64,000 bases of DNA from Sphingomonas_L flavalba_A (GCF_047553045.1 NZ_CP180208.1:1488001-1552000); one strand, 5' to 3'; positions 16,801 through 26,024 are shown, numbered from the stretch's first letter. Made by a program: numbers and translations. Notes: generated by a model from the sequence alone, not told the origin.

Positions 16801-18039
16801 GTGCAACGGTCGCGCGCTCTTTTCCCGCCGGCAGCATGGGTGATCGTGACGATCCTTCTGCTCGCAGTGGGATTGGGTGCGGCAAGCTGGATGAAGGCGC
16901 GCACCGCCTCGGCGACGGGCGGTGCGCGCCCACCGCCCCGTCCCGCGCCGCCCCCGCCGCCCGTCGAACCGCTGGAGTTGCGCGCTCTCAGTCGGGATGC
17001 AGCGGTCGCGATCAACGCCGCCGTGCCGTTTGCGCGCGGCCCGAACCCGGCGGCCCGACCATTCCGATTGAAGGATAGCGGCGCCGACCGGGCAAGGGCG
17101 ATCGACTGTCTGGCGGCGGCGATGCTGTACGAAGCCGGTGCTGCCGACGCCGACGGCCAGCGGGCCGTCGCGCAGGTCGTCATCAACCGACTGCGTCACC
17201 CTGCCTTCCCCAAAACGATCTGCGGCGTGGTCTTTCAGGGCCAGGAGCGGTCGACCGGGTGCCAGTTCACCTTTACCTGCGACGGCGCGCTGGCCCGTGT
17301 GCCGCCGCGACCAGCCTGGCGGGCGGCGCAGCAGCGGGCAGAACGGGCGCTTTCGGGCACGGTGTTCAAGCCGGTCGGCTATTCAACCCATTACCATACC
17401 GACTGGGTCGTGCCCTACTGGAGCGCGAGCCTGGACAAGGTGGCCGCGGTGAACAGCCATCTGTTTTTTCGCTGGGCCGGATGGTGGGGCACGCCGCCCG
17501 CCTTTCGCTTCAATTCAACCGGGCCGGAACCGACGATCGCCAGGATCGCCTTCCTATCGACCGTGCACCGGCCAATACCGTTGCCGACTCCATCACCCGG
17601 CGCCACCGGAGTTGCCGCGCTGGCCGTGCTACCCGCCAGCAAGCCGCGGCGCGTGACCACGGTCTCGGCGGCGCGCGACACATTTCTCGTGGTCCTCGAT
17701 CCGGGCGCTTCGCCCGACAGCTACCCGGCGCTGGCGCTGGAAACATGCGGCGACCGATCGTTCTGCAAATTCGTCGGCTGGACCGATGTGGCGAAGGCGG
17801 CGGAGGCCCTGCCGCTCAGCGACGCGCATGTTGCCAATCAGGCGTTCAGCTATTTGCGCAACCGCGCAAACAGCTTCGAAAAAATGCTGTGGAACTGCGC
17901 GCAGTTCAAGCGCCCTCACCCGGACCAGTGCATGAAGGCGCCGCCGCCAGTGCCCAGCCCGTCGCCCGCAACTACGCCGCGAACTGCCCCGGCTCCAGCG
18001 CCATCAGCGTCTCCGCACCCGCTTCGATCTCCCGCCTGA
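16801..18039 (+). CDS. SleB-type cell wall hydrolase, membrane-anchored
   Basis: A 412-residue protein with an N-terminal hydrophobic anchor (about residues 12-29, WVIVTILLLAVGLGAASW), a Pro-rich linker, then a Hydrolase_2 domain at about residues 100-235: CLAAAMLYEAGAADADGQRAVAQVV with the catalytic Glu region, ICGVVFQGQE, CQFTFTCDG and STHYHTDWVVPYW. This fold cleaves peptidoglycan as lytic transglycosylase or amidase. A second region of unknown function and a Pro/Ser-rich tail follow. The start is a GTG 14 nt after cysK. The last 68 nt overlap the convergent acyl-CoA dehydrogenase gene. Confidence 0.82.
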   Translation: MQRSRALFPPAAWVIVTILLLAVGLGAASWMKARTASATGGARPPPRPAPPPPPVEPLELRALSRDAAVAINAAVPFARGPNPAARPFRLKDSGADRARAIDCLAAAMLYEAGAADADGQRAVAQVVINRLRHPAFPKTICGVVFQGQERSTGCQFTFTCDGALARVPPRPAWRAAQQRAERALSGTVFKPVGYSTHYHTDWVVPYWSASLDKVAAVNSHLFFRWAGWWGTPPAFRFNSTGPEPTIARIAFLSTVHRPIPLPTPSPGATGVAALAVLPASKPRRVTTVSAARDTFLVVLDPGASPDSYPALALETCGDRSFCKFVGWTDVAKAAEALPLSDAHVANQAFSYLRNRANSFEKMLWNCAQFKRPHPDQCMKAPPPVPSPSPATTPRTAPAPAPSASPHPLRSPA

Positions 18040-19753
18040 GCGCGCCCGCCTGAGGCATCATCCGGGCGGCGAAGAAGCGGGCGGTCGTGCGTTTGGCCTG
18101 TGCGAAATCGCTGTCGTCGCCGCTGACCGCTCGCACCGCGCGCAACCACATCAGGCCCAGCGCGACGATGCCCATCAGGTGCAGGTACGGCGTTGCCGCC
18201 GCACCGGCATTATTCGGGTTGGTCATGCCGTGCTGCACCAGCCACATCGTCGCGGCCTGCAACTGGCCCAATGCCTTTTCCAGCGCCGCCGCGACTTCGG
18301 CGGCATCGGCATCGTCCCTGGCGTCGGCCGCTTCTGCCGCGACAAGCGCGAAGAAAGCCTGGATCGCCCGACCGCCGTTCTGGGCCAGCTTGCGCCCGAC
18401 CAGATCCATCGCCTGGACACCGTTGGCGCCTTCGTAGATCATCGCGATCCGGGCATCGCGGACATATTGTTCGACACCGGTCTCGACGATGTAGCCGTGG
18501 CCGCCGAACACCTGTTGGGCGTTGGTGGCGATGCGGTAGCCCATGTCGGTGCCATAGCCCTTAATCACTGGAGTCAGCAGCGAGATCAGGTCGTCGGCCG
18601 CCTGCCGCTCCTCCTCTCTCTCCGCCTTGTGGCTCAGGTCGACCTGAAGCGCGCCCCACAGACACAGCGCCCGCAGCCCTTCGGTCAACGCCTTGCCTTC
18701 CATCAGGGTGCGGCGAATGTCGGGATGGACGAACAGCGTGTCCGCCTTTTCGTCCGGCTCGGCCGCGCCGGTCAGCGCCCGGCCCTGCCGCCGCTCGCCG
18801 GCATAGGCGACCGCGTTCTGATGGGCGATCTCGCCCTGCGCCAGCCCCTGCAGTCCAACGCCGAGGCGCGCCGCGTTCATCATGATGAACATCGCCGCCA
18901 GCCCCTTGTTGGCCTCTCCGACCAGATAGCCGGTCGCCCCATCATAATTCATCACGCAGGTGGCATTGCCGTGAATGCCCATCTTGTGCTCGATCGAGCC
19001 GCAGGACACGCCGTTGCGCGCGCCAAGGCTGCCGTCGTCGTTGACCAGATGCTTCGGCACAATGAACAGCGATATCCCTTTCACGTTATCCGGCGCACCG
19101 CTGATCTTGGCGAGGACCAGGTGGATGATGTTGCTGGTCAGGTCGTGCTCGCCGGCAGAAATGAAAATCTTGGTGCCGGTGATACGATAGCTGCCGTCTT
19201 CCGCCGGCTCGGCCCGCGTGCGGATCAGCCCCAGATCGGTGCCGCATTGCGGCTCCGTCAGGTTCATCGTGCCGCCCCATTCGCCGGAGACCATCTTCGG
19301 GACGTACAGCGCCTTCTGCTCGTCCGATCCCTTGGCAAGGATGGCGGCGACCGCTCCCATCGTCAGCCCGTTATACATCGCAAAGGCCATGTTGGCCGAA
19401 CACAAATACTCTTCAAAGGCAGTGGCGACGACATGCGGCATGCCCTGCCCGCCAAATTCCTCTACCCCGCCCAGCGTTCCCCATCCGGCCGCGACGAACT
19501 GGTCATAAGCGCCCTTGAACCCCGCCGGGGTCGTCACCGCTCCGTCCGCATGGCGGGTGCACCCCTCGGCGTCTCCGCTTTGGTTCAGCGGGAACAGCAC
19601 TTCTTCAACAAATTTCGCGCCTTCGGTCAGCACCGCGTCGATCACGTCAGGCGCGGCGTTCTGGAAACCGGCAAGGTTGCTGTAACGTTCGAGCCCCAGC
19701 ATCCGGTCGAGAACGAAGCGTGTATCGCGGATCGGCGCGGTGTAGATCGGCAT
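17972..19753 (-). CDS. Acyl-CoA dehydrogenase with C-terminal extension (FadE/DmdC-like)
   Basis: A 593-residue flavoprotein. It has the acyl-CoA dehydrogenase N, middle (GTMNLTEPQCGTDLG) and C-terminal helical domains, with the catalytic Glu in MIYEGANGVQAMD, and an additional C-terminal domain of about 120 residues. This is the layout of the 3-methylmercaptopropionyl-CoA dehydrogenase-like group, many members of which simply act in beta-oxidation. The substrate is not predictable. It lies 35 nt after a MerR regulator on the same strand, which suggests control by that protein. Its 3' end overlaps the SleB-type hydrolase gene. Confidence 0.9.
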   Translation of the reverse strand: MPIYTAPIRDTRFVLDRMLGLERYSNLAGFQNAAPDVIDAVLTEGAKFVEEVLFPLNQSGDAEGCTRHADGAVTTPAGFKGAYDQFVAAGWGTLGGVEEFGGQGMPHVVATAFEEYLCSANMAFAMYNGLTMGAVAAILAKGSDEQKALYVPKMVSGEWGGTMNLTEPQCGTDLGLIRTRAEPAEDGSYRITGTKIFISAGEHDLTSNIIHLVLAKISGAPDNVKGISLFIVPKHLVNDDGSLGARNGVSCGSIEHKMGIHGNATCVMNYDGATGYLVGEANKGLAAMFIMMNAARLGVGLQGLAQGEIAHQNAVAYAGERRQGRALTGAAEPDEKADTLFVHPDIRRTLMEGKALTEGLRALCLWGALQVDLSHKAEREEERQAADDLISLLTPVIKGYGTDMGYRIATNAQQVFGGHGYIVETGVEQYVRDARIAMIYEGANGVQAMDLVGRKLAQNGGRAIQAFFALVAAEAADARDDADAAEVAAALEKALGQLQAATMWLVQHGMTNPNNAGAAATPYLHLMGIVALGLMWLRAVRAVSGDDSDFAQAKRTTARFFAARMMPQAGALRREIEAGAETLMALEPGQFAA

Positions 19754-19788
19754 GTCCAGACTCTCTCCAGAAGAACGGCGGGCTAAGA

Positions 19789-20208
19789 TCAGTCGGCGGC
19801 GTCGACCTGGGCGACCGCATCAACGAAACGTCGCAACTCGTCGATCGTCGCATCGATGTCCCGCTTTTGCGCCTCCAGCATCTTCACCCGGGCGGAGCAT
19901 TTCTCGATCGTCACGCGCCGCTGTTCCTGGCGGCCGTCGCCGATGTCGTAGAGATCGATCATCTCGCGGATTTCGCCGAGCGAGAAACCGACACGCTTGC
20001 CGCGTAAAATCCACGCCAGCCGGGCGCGATCACGCTTCGAGTAGATCCGGGCGGTTCCGCGCCGCTGCGGCGCGATCAGCCCTTCGTCCTCATAGAAGCG
20101 CAAGGCGCGGGCAGTGACGTGAAACTCCTCCGACAGATCGGAGATCGAATATTGATGCCGGTTGCGCGTATCCGGCGTGTCAACTGTCGCGTGATGCTGC
20201 GTAGCCAT
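19789..20208 (-). CDS. MerR-family transcriptional regulator (LiuR-like)
   Basis: A 139-residue regulator with an N-terminal winged-helix domain, YSISDLSEEFHVTARALRFY then EDEGLIAPQRRG, and a C-terminal coiled coil (about residues 85-130). Members of this branch (LiuR/AcuR-type) control branched-chain amino acid or fatty-acid degradation genes, which fits the acyl-CoA dehydrogenase encoded just downstream on the same strand. No effector cysteines of the metal-sensing type are placed as in MerR or CueR. The ATG at 20208 has no clear ribosome site; see the promoter entry for a possible leaderless start. Confidence 0.85.
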   Translation of the reverse strand: MATQHHATVDTPDTRNRHQYSISDLSEEFHVTARALRFYEDEGLIAPQRRGTARIYSKRDRARLAWILRGKRVGFSLGEIREMIDLYDIGDGRQEQRRVTIEKCSARVKMLEAQKRDIDATIDELRRFVDAVAQVDAAD

Positions 20209-20213
20209 ACGCC

Positions 20214-20243
20214 ATCATAGATTGACGTTTACGGAATGATCAA
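20214..20243 (-). promoter_or_regulatory. MerR-type promoter with operator in the -35/-10 spacer
   Basis: On the minus strand, -35 TTGATC (20238-20243) and -10 TATGAT (20214-20219) are separated by 18 nt. The spacer contains TTGACGTTTACGGAAT (20222-20237, plus-strand reading), 13 of 16 matches to the TTGACGTTTACGTCAA palindrome that I recall for LiuR-type regulators. An operator inside a lengthened spacer is the classical MerR arrangement. Transcription would start near 20207, at or inside the ATG, implying a leaderless mRNA. Confidence 0.55.
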
Positions 20244-20275
20244 TTGACAATATTGACAGCAACGCCGCGCGACCC

Positions 20276-20635
20276 TCAGTCGCGCACCAGCCCGTCTCCG
20301 TCGATCCGTCGGTAAAAACAGCTTCGTTCGCCGGTATGGCAGGCAGGGCCGGCTGCGTTTGCCTGCAACCATATCGCATCCTGATCGCAGTCGATCCGCA
20401 TGTCGACGACGCGGAGTATATTGCCGGACGTTTCGCCTTTTTTCCATAAACGCCCGCGGCTTCGCGACCAGAAATGCGCCTCGCCGGTCGAACGGGTCAG
20501 CGCCAGCGCCGCCGCGTTCATGTGTGCGACCATCAGCACCGTTCCATCGGCCGCGTCAGTCACGACCGCGGTGATCAGACCTGCCGCGTCGAATTTCGGC
20601 GCCAGCACGACGCCCTGCTCATGATCGTCGCTCAT
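20276..20635 (-). CDS. hisI: Phosphoribosyl-AMP cyclohydrolase
   Basis: Opens the purine ring of PR-AMP in histidine synthesis. The 119-residue protein has the conserved WSRSRGRLWKKGETSGN, the metal-binding DCDQDA (Asp82, Asp84, Asp86) and the zinc cysteines in PACHTGERSCFY (Cys99, Cys106). The ATG at 20635 gives a normal length; a longer in-frame opening would extend into the purF promoter region. It is monofunctional, without the HisE domain. It diverges from purF across about 130 nt, so the two nucleotide-linked pathways share a promoter region. Confidence 0.95.
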   Translation of the reverse strand: MSDDHEQGVVLAPKFDAAGLITAVVTDAADGTVLMVAHMNAAALALTRSTGEAHFWSRSRGRLWKKGETSGNILRVVDMRIDCDQDAIWLQANAAGPACHTGERSCFYRRIDGDGLVRD

Positions 20636-20766
20636 GCCCCACTGGCTAGCCCCGGTTACGAATCGCGTCCAGCCGTTCGTGACCAAGCCATTATGTGACA
20701 AGAGGGCGACAAACCGGCCCGGCGTTCCTATATGGCGGGCAACGTGCATCCGTGGGCCGGGATTCG

Positions 20767-22227
20767 ATGCTGACGACCAATCCGTTCGACGACGACAAAC
20801 TGCATGAGGAATGCGGTATTTTCGGTATATGGAATGCCGAGACCGCGTCGGCGATGACCGCCCTTGGCCTTCATGCGCTCCAGCATCGCGGCCAGGAAGC
20901 CGCGGGCATCACCAGCTGGGACGGCGAACATTTCCACACCCATCGCGCAATGGGCCATGTTGCCGGCAACTTCGACCGCGACGAAGTGATTCGCGGCCTG
21001 CCCGGCCGGGTCGCCTGCGGCCATGTCCGCTATTCGACAACCGGCGAAACGGCGCTGCGCAACGTCCAGCCGCTCTATGCCGACCTCGCCAGCGGCGGCT
21101 TCGCCGTCGCCCATAACGGCAATATCTCCAATGCGCTGAAGCTGCGGCGGGAACTGGTTCGGCGCGGCAGCATTTTCCAGTCGACCTCCGACACCGAAAC
21201 GATCATCCATCTTGTCGCGACCAGCGCCTATCGGACGCTGCTCGACAAGTTCATCGATGCGCTGCGCCAGGTCGAAGGCGCTTACTCGCTGATCTGCCTG
21301 ACGCCGGAAGGGCTGATCGCCTGCCGCGATCCGCTCGGCATCCGCCCGCTGGTCATGGGCAAGCTCGGCGATGCCATCATCTTCGCTTCCGAAACCGTCG
21401 CGCTCGACGTTGTCGGCGCGGAATATGTCCGCGCCATCGACCCAGGCGAGATCGTCATCGTCACCGAGGGGGACATCCGCTCGATCCGCCCGTTCGCGCC
21501 GATGAACCCCCGCCCGTGCATTTTCGAGCATGTCTATTTCTCGCGGCCTGATTCGATTGTCGACGGCGCGTCCGTCTATACCGTGCGCAAGGCGATTGGC
21601 GCCCAATTGGCCACGGAAGCGCCGGTTGACGCCGATCTGGTCATTCCCGTCCCGGATTCCGGTGTGCCCGCCGCGATCGGCTATGCGCAGCAATCGGGCA
21701 TCCCTTTCGAACTGGGCATCATCCGCTCCCACTATGTCGGGCGCACCTTCATCCAGCCGGGCGACAAGGTCCGTCACCTTGGCGTCAAGCTGAAGCATAA
21801 CGCCAACCGCGCCCTGATCGCCGGGCAGCGTATCGTGCTGATCGACGACTCGATCGTGCGTGGCACCACTTCGCTCAAGATCGTGCAGATGATGCGCGAT
21901 GCCGGGGCGAAGGAAGTGCATATGCGCATCGCCAGCCCACCGACCCGGCATAGCTGCTTCTACGGTGTCGACACGCCGGAACGCGCCAAGCTCCTCGCCG
22001 CGAAGCTCGATGTGCCGGGTATGAACGACTATATCCACGCCGACAGCCTGGCATTCGTGTCGATCGACGGACTCTACAAGGCACTTGGCCAGGAACGCCG
22101 CGCCGCCGTCCGCCCGCAATTCTGCGATGCCTGCTTTACCGGCGACTATCCGACGACCCTGACCGATCAGGACGACCTTGGCGCGTCCACCGACCAGCTT
22201 TCGCTGCTCGCCGAACGGGTGATCTGA
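20767..22227 (+). CDS. purF: Amidophosphoribosyltransferase
   Basis: Commits PRPP to purine synthesis using glutamine. The 486-residue protein has a 15-residue propeptide before the nucleophile Cys16 (EECGIFGIW), an N-terminal Ntn glutaminase domain (QHRGQEAAGI, HVRYSTTG, HNGNISN), and a phosphoribosyltransferase domain with the PRPP loop VLIDDSIVRGTTS. Cys residues in PRPCIFEH, RHSCFYGVD and the C-terminal FCDACFTGDYP correspond to the [4Fe-4S] ligands of the B. subtilis-type enzyme, so maturation and oxygen sensitivity of that type are expected. The ATG at 20767 is required to leave the propeptide the usual length. Confidence 0.97.
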   Translation: MLTTNPFDDDKLHEECGIFGIWNAETASAMTALGLHALQHRGQEAAGITSWDGEHFHTHRAMGHVAGNFDRDEVIRGLPGRVACGHVRYSTTGETALRNVQPLYADLASGGFAVAHNGNISNALKLRRELVRRGSIFQSTSDTETIIHLVATSAYRTLLDKFIDALRQVEGAYSLICLTPEGLIACRDPLGIRPLVMGKLGDAIIFASETVALDVVGAEYVRAIDPGEIVIVTEGDIRSIRPFAPMNPRPCIFEHVYFSRPDSIVDGASVYTVRKAIGAQLATEAPVDADLVIPVPDSGVPAAIGYAQQSGIPFELGIIRSHYVGRTFIQPGDKVRHLGVKLKHNANRALIAGQRIVLIDDSIVRGTTSLKIVQMMRDAGAKEVHMRIASPPTRHSCFYGVDTPERAKLLAAKLDVPGMNDYIHADSLAFVSIDGLYKALGQERRAAVRPQFCDACFTGDYPTTLTDQDDLGASTDQLSLLAERVI

Positions 22228-22264
22228 CCGCCCCGCCTGCCGTCGTTCCCAAACGAGACCCGCC

Positions 22265-22984
22265 ATGACCGATACAAAACCCCTTGCCGACCGCCTTGTC
22301 CTGGTAACCGGCGCCAGCCGCGGCATCGGCGCCGCGACCGCCGAGGCCCTGGCCCGCGCCGGCGCCCATGTCCTGCTCACCGCCCGCACCAGCGGCGGAC
22401 TTGAGGAGGTGGAAGAACGGATTCACGCCGCCGGTGGTAGTGCGACGATCGCGCCGATGGACCTCGTCGACAGCGACGGCGTCGCCCGTCTGGCCGCCGC
22501 GATCGCCGAACGCTGGACGGCGCTCGATGCGCTTGTTCTGAATGCCGCGATGCTTGGCAGTCTGGGGCCGGTCCAGACGATCGACCCGAAGGAATTTGCG
22601 CGGCTACTGACGCTCAACATTACGGCGCAGCAGGCGCTGATCGCAGCGTTCGACCCAATGCTGCGGGTGGCGCAGGGTGGCGGCAGCGTCATAGCCGTCA
22701 CATCCAGCGTCGGCCGGGCGCCGCGCGCCTTCTGGGGCGCCTATGGTGCGTCCAAGGCCGCACTCGAAACGTTGGTTGGCGCCTATGCGGAGGAACAGCG
22801 CAACCTCGGCAAGGTGCGCGTCGCGATCGTCGATCCCGGCGCCACGCGGACGCGGATGCGCGCCAACGCTTTCCCCGGCGAGGATGAGACGTCCGTCAAG
22901 CCGCCGGAAGTCGTTGGTGATCGTATCGCAGCGCTGCTGACCGCCGGGTTCGAAACCGGCCATTTCGAACGGATCGCCGGCTGA
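22265..22984 (+). CDS. SDR family NAD(P)-dependent oxidoreductase
   Basis: A 239-residue classical short-chain dehydrogenase. It has the nucleotide-binding TGASRGIG (about residues 15-22), the NAA motif in VLNAAMLG, and the catalytic Ser-Tyr-Lys set (TSSVGRAP and Y-G-A-S-K in WGAYGASKAAL). Substrate and direction are unknown. It lies 37 nt after purF on the same strand and converges on the FAA-family gene with a 14-nt gap. Confidence 0.88.
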   Translation: MTDTKPLADRLVLVTGASRGIGAATAEALARAGAHVLLTARTSGGLEEVEERIHAAGGSATIAPMDLVDSDGVARLAAAIAERWTALDALVLNAAMLGSLGPVQTIDPKEFARLLTLNITAQQALIAAFDPMLRVAQGGGSVIAVTSSVGRAPRAFWGAYGASKAALETLVGAYAEEQRNLGKVRVAIVDPGATRTRMRANAFPGEDETSVKPPEVVGDRIAALLTAGFETGHFERIAG

Positions 22985-22998
22985 ACGAGGCGACTCGG

Positions 22999-23667
22999 CT
23001 ACACCGCGAACGTCACCTCAACCGGCGGAACTCCCGCGATCTCACCGCGCACCGTTTCTCCGCGCCGGATCGGCCCGACGCCGGACGGCGTGCCGGTGAA
23101 GATCAGATCGCCGGGGGCAAGCGCGACCCAGGTCGACAGCCCGGTGATGATCTCCTCGACGCTCCAGATCATCCGGTCGATGTCGGAGTCCTGACGGACA
23201 GCGCCGTCGATGCTGAGGCTGATCCGGCCCGACCGCGGCGGCATACCCCGTACGATCGCGCCGACCGGGGCCGAATTATCGAAGCCCTTCGCCATGTCCC
23301 ACGGCTCACCCGCCGCCTTCGCGGCCGCCTGCAGATCGCGCCGGGTCAGGTCCAGCCCGGCGGCATGCCCGAAGACCAGCGCCCCCGCGTCGGCGACGGT
23401 GACGTTTTCACCGGCCGCGCCGATCGCGATGACCAGTTCTATCTCATGATGCAGATTGTCTGTCCGACTGGGAAAGGGCAGCACCGCGCCACTCGCGACT
23501 ACCGCGCTCGCCGGCTTTGAGAAGAAGAACGGAAACTCCCGATCCGGATCGACACCCATCTCGCGGGCGTGGTCGGCGTAATTCCGCCCGACGCAATAGA
23601 TACGCCGAACTGGAAACCGCTCAATTGTACCCTCGATTGCAATCGTCACCGGGTCCAGCGTGAACAT
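22999..23667 (-). CDS. Fumarylacetoacetate hydrolase family protein
   Basis: A 222-residue FAH-fold protein. FPVRRIYCVGRNYADHAREMG at the start and the metal-binding acidic set (HHEIELVIAIG, and Asp in AGLDLTRRDLQ) are intact, as is the C-terminal FTGTPSGVGPI. Small members act as acylpyruvases, oxaloacetate decarboxylases or hydratases in aromatic catabolism, so the substrate is open. Start choice: ATG at 23667, with AAAGG 9 nt upstream; ATG at 23688 is possible and would add seven residues. It diverges from pgl. Confidence 0.87.
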   Translation of the reverse strand: MFTLDPVTIAIEGTIERFPVRRIYCVGRNYADHAREMGVDPDREFPFFFSKPASAVVASGAVLPFPSRTDNLHHEIELVIAIGAAGENVTVADAGALVFGHAAGLDLTRRDLQAAAKAAGEPWDMAKGFDNSAPVGAIVRGMPPRSGRISLSIDGAVRQDSDIDRMIWSVEEIITGLSTWVALAPGDLIFTGTPSGVGPIRRGETVRGEIAGVPPVEVTFAV

Positions 23668-23738
23668 CGCCAACGCCCTTTCCTCCATAAACCTTTCAGG
23701 CCGTGGCGCCGTAGCGCCGACGCGGGCATATACACGCG

Positions 23739-24416
23739 ATGACGACGGAACACAGCCATGCCACGCCAGCCTCGATCGCCGACGCGATCGGACAGGCGCT
23801 CGCCACCGCCATCGCCGAACGCGGCACGGCATTGATCGCGGTTTCGGGTGGCCGCTCGCCGATCCCGATATTCCACGCTCTACGCAGCCGGCCGCTGGAC
23901 TGGAGCCGGGTAACCGTAGCGCTTGTCGATGAACGCTGGGTCGCGCCGGATCATCCTGACAGCAACGAGCGCCTGGTCCGCAGCGAACTGCTTGTCGATC
24001 GTGCCGCAGCGGCCGCGTTCGTGCCGATGAAAAATGCGGCGGCGGACGCGCGCGGAGGTCAGCCCGGCTGCGAAGCGGCCTACCGCGCCCTGCCCCGCCC
24101 ATTAGACATCATTCTGCTCGGCATGGGCGAGGACGGGCATACCGCATCGCTGTTTCCCGACGCGCCAGAACTGCGCGCCGGGCTGGAAACGGATGCGCTG
24201 ACCATCGCGGTCACCCCGCCGGCGGCACCGCATCAGCGCCTGTCACTCACCCTCTCCGCCATTCTGGCGAGCCGGCGGATCATCCTGCCGATCAGCGGCG
24301 CGGCGAAAAGGGCGACCTATCAGGCCGCCCTCTCTCCTGGGCCGGTGGAAGCGATGCCGATCCGCGCCGTCCTTCGACAGGGAGGTACGCCGGTCGAACT
24401 GTGGATCAGCGATTGA
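23739..24416 (+). CDS. pgl: 6-phosphogluconolactonase
   Basis: Hydrolyses 6-phosphogluconolactone in the pentose phosphate and Entner-Doudoroff pathways. The 225-residue DevB-type protein has AVSGGRSPIPIF near the start, DERWV in the middle, and the signature LLGMGEDGHTASLFP. It is not next to zwf, edd or glk, which often accompany it. It converges on pckA with a 9-nt gap. Confidence 0.93.
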   Translation: MTTEHSHATPASIADAIGQALATAIAERGTALIAVSGGRSPIPIFHALRSRPLDWSRVTVALVDERWVAPDHPDSNERLVRSELLVDRAAAAAFVPMKNAAADARGGQPGCEAAYRALPRPLDIILLGMGEDGHTASLFPDAPELRAGLETDALTIAVTPPAAPHQRLSLTLSAILASRRIILPISGAAKRATYQAALSPGPVEAMPIRAVLRQGGTPVELWISD

Positions 24417-24425
24417 CGCCGTGCG

Positions 24426-26024
24426 TCAGGCGACGCGCGGCGCGGACTGGCGTACGCCGTCGTCGACATGCGCCTCGAACTGGGCGAAGTTGGCGATGAA
24501 CTGATCGACCAGCTTCCGCGCGGTCGCGTCATAGGCCGCCTTGTCCGCCCAGGTTTCGCGCGGGTCGAGGATATTCGGATCGACGCCGGGTGCGCTGACC
24601 GGAACCTGAAAGCCGAAATGCGGATCGGTGCGGAACGCGACATCGTTCAGGCTGCCGTCGAGCGCGGCGTTGAGCAAGGCGCGGGTCGCCTTGATCGGCA
24701 TCCGGCTGCCGGTGCCATAGCTGCCGCCGGTCCAGCCGGTGTTGACCAGCCAGCAATCGACGCCGCCCTTGGCGATCCGTTCTTTCAGCAGGTTGCCGTA
24801 GACCGAGGGGTGGCGCGGCATGAACGGGGCGCCGAAGCAGGTGGAGAAGGTCGCCGTGGGTTCGGTCACGCCGATTTCGGTACCGGCGACGCGGGCGGTG
24901 TAGCCGGACAGGAAATGATACATCGCCTGTTCGGGTGTCAGCTTGGCTATCGGGGGCAACACGCCATAGGCGTCGGCGGTGAGCATGATAACATTGCGGG
25001 GCACCGGCCCCATATTGTCAGCCGAAGCATTGGGAATGAAATCAATGGGATAGGAGCCGCGACTGTTCTCGGCGAGCGTCGCGTCGTCCAGGTCGATCTC
25101 CCGCGTCTCGCGGTCGATGACGACATTTTCGAGGATCGTACCGAACCGCTTGGTCGTCGCGTAGATCTCCGGCTCCGCATCCGCCGATAGGCGGATCATC
25201 TTGGCGTAGCAGCCGCCTTCGAAATTGAACACGGCGGTGTCCGACCAGCCATGCTCGTCATCGCCGATCAGCGTGCGGCTGGCATCGGCGGACAGCGTCG
25301 TCTTGCCGGTGCCCGACAGGCCGAAGAACACCGCGGTATCGCCGCCCGGCCCGATATTGGCCGAACAGTGCATCGGCATCACGCCCTGCACCGGCAGGCG
25401 GTAGTTGAGCAGGCCGAACACCGATTTCTTCATTTCGCCGGCATATTTGGTGCCGCCGATCAGGATAAGCTTTTCCGACAGGCTGACGCCGATGATCGTT
25501 TCGCCACGCGACCCGTGCCGGGCCGGGTCAGCGCGGAAGCTGGGCAGGTCGATGATCGTGTATTCCGGAACGAAGCCGGCCAGTTCCGCGCGATCCGGCC
25601 GGACCAGCATCGTGCGGATGAACTGGCTGTGCCAGGCAAGCTCGGTGATGACCCGCACGTTCAGCCGGTATTCCGGTTGAGACCCGCCGTAGAGGTCCTG
25701 TACGAACAGCGTTTCGCTGGCACCGAGCGCGGCAAGGAAATCGGCCTTCAGCGCGGCGAACTGGTCCGGCGTCATGCTCCTGTTGGTGTCGCCCCACCAC
25801 ACCGTGTCCTCCGTTTCCGCATCGCGGACGAAGAATTTGTCCCTGGCGGCCCGGCCGGTATGGGCGCCGGTTTCGACGACCAGCGGGCCGTCCTTGGCGA
25901 GGATGCCTTCGCCCCGTGCCAGCGCCAGTTCGACCAGCTGCGCGGGCAGCAGGTTCCAGTGGACGGTGGCGCCGGTGGTAATGCCCTGTTCGGCGAGGGC
26001 GAATGACGGTTTGGTGATGGACAC
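24426..26024 (-). CDS. pckA: Phosphoenolpyruvate carboxykinase (ATP)
   Basis: Makes PEP from oxaloacetate in gluconeogenesis. The 532-residue protein has the kinase loop GLSGTGKTTLSAD, the metal/PEP site GDDEHGWSDTAVFNFEGGCYAK in two parts, and the RGETIIGVSLSEKLILIGGTKYAGEMKK segment (substrate lysine), so it is the ATP-dependent type. I chose the GTG at 26024 (SITKPSFALAEQG) with GGGAG 12 nt upstream; an extension to 26072 has no family support. It is divergent from chvI, the common alphaproteobacterial arrangement, and ChvI-type regulators are known to influence pckA. Confidence 0.96.
   Translation of the reverse strand: MSITKPSFALAEQGITTGATVHWNLLPAQLVELALARGEGILAKDGPLVVETGAHTGRAARDKFFVRDAETEDTVWWGDTNRSMTPDQFAALKADFLAALGASETLFVQDLYGGSQPEYRLNVRVITELAWHSQFIRTMLVRPDRAELAGFVPEYTIIDLPSFRADPARHGSRGETIIGVSLSEKLILIGGTKYAGEMKKSVFGLLNYRLPVQGVMPMHCSANIGPGGDTAVFFGLSGTGKTTLSADASRTLIGDDEHGWSDTAVFNFEGGCYAKMIRLSADAEPEIYATTKRFGTILENVVIDRETREIDLDDATLAENSRGSYPIDFIPNASADNMGPVPRNVIMLTADAYGVLPPIAKLTPEQAMYHFLSGYTARVAGTEIGVTEPTATFSTCFGAPFMPRHPSVYGNLLKERIAKGGVDCWLVNTGWTGGSYGTGSRMPIKATRALLNAALDGSLNDVAFRTDPHFGFQVPVSAPGVDPNILDPRETWADKAAYDATARKLVDQFIANFAQFEAHVDDGVRQSAPRVA

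Noticed and set aside
20728..22389. A 553-codon minus-strand frame across purF
   Set aside because: Antisense shadow of purF, without any family motif.
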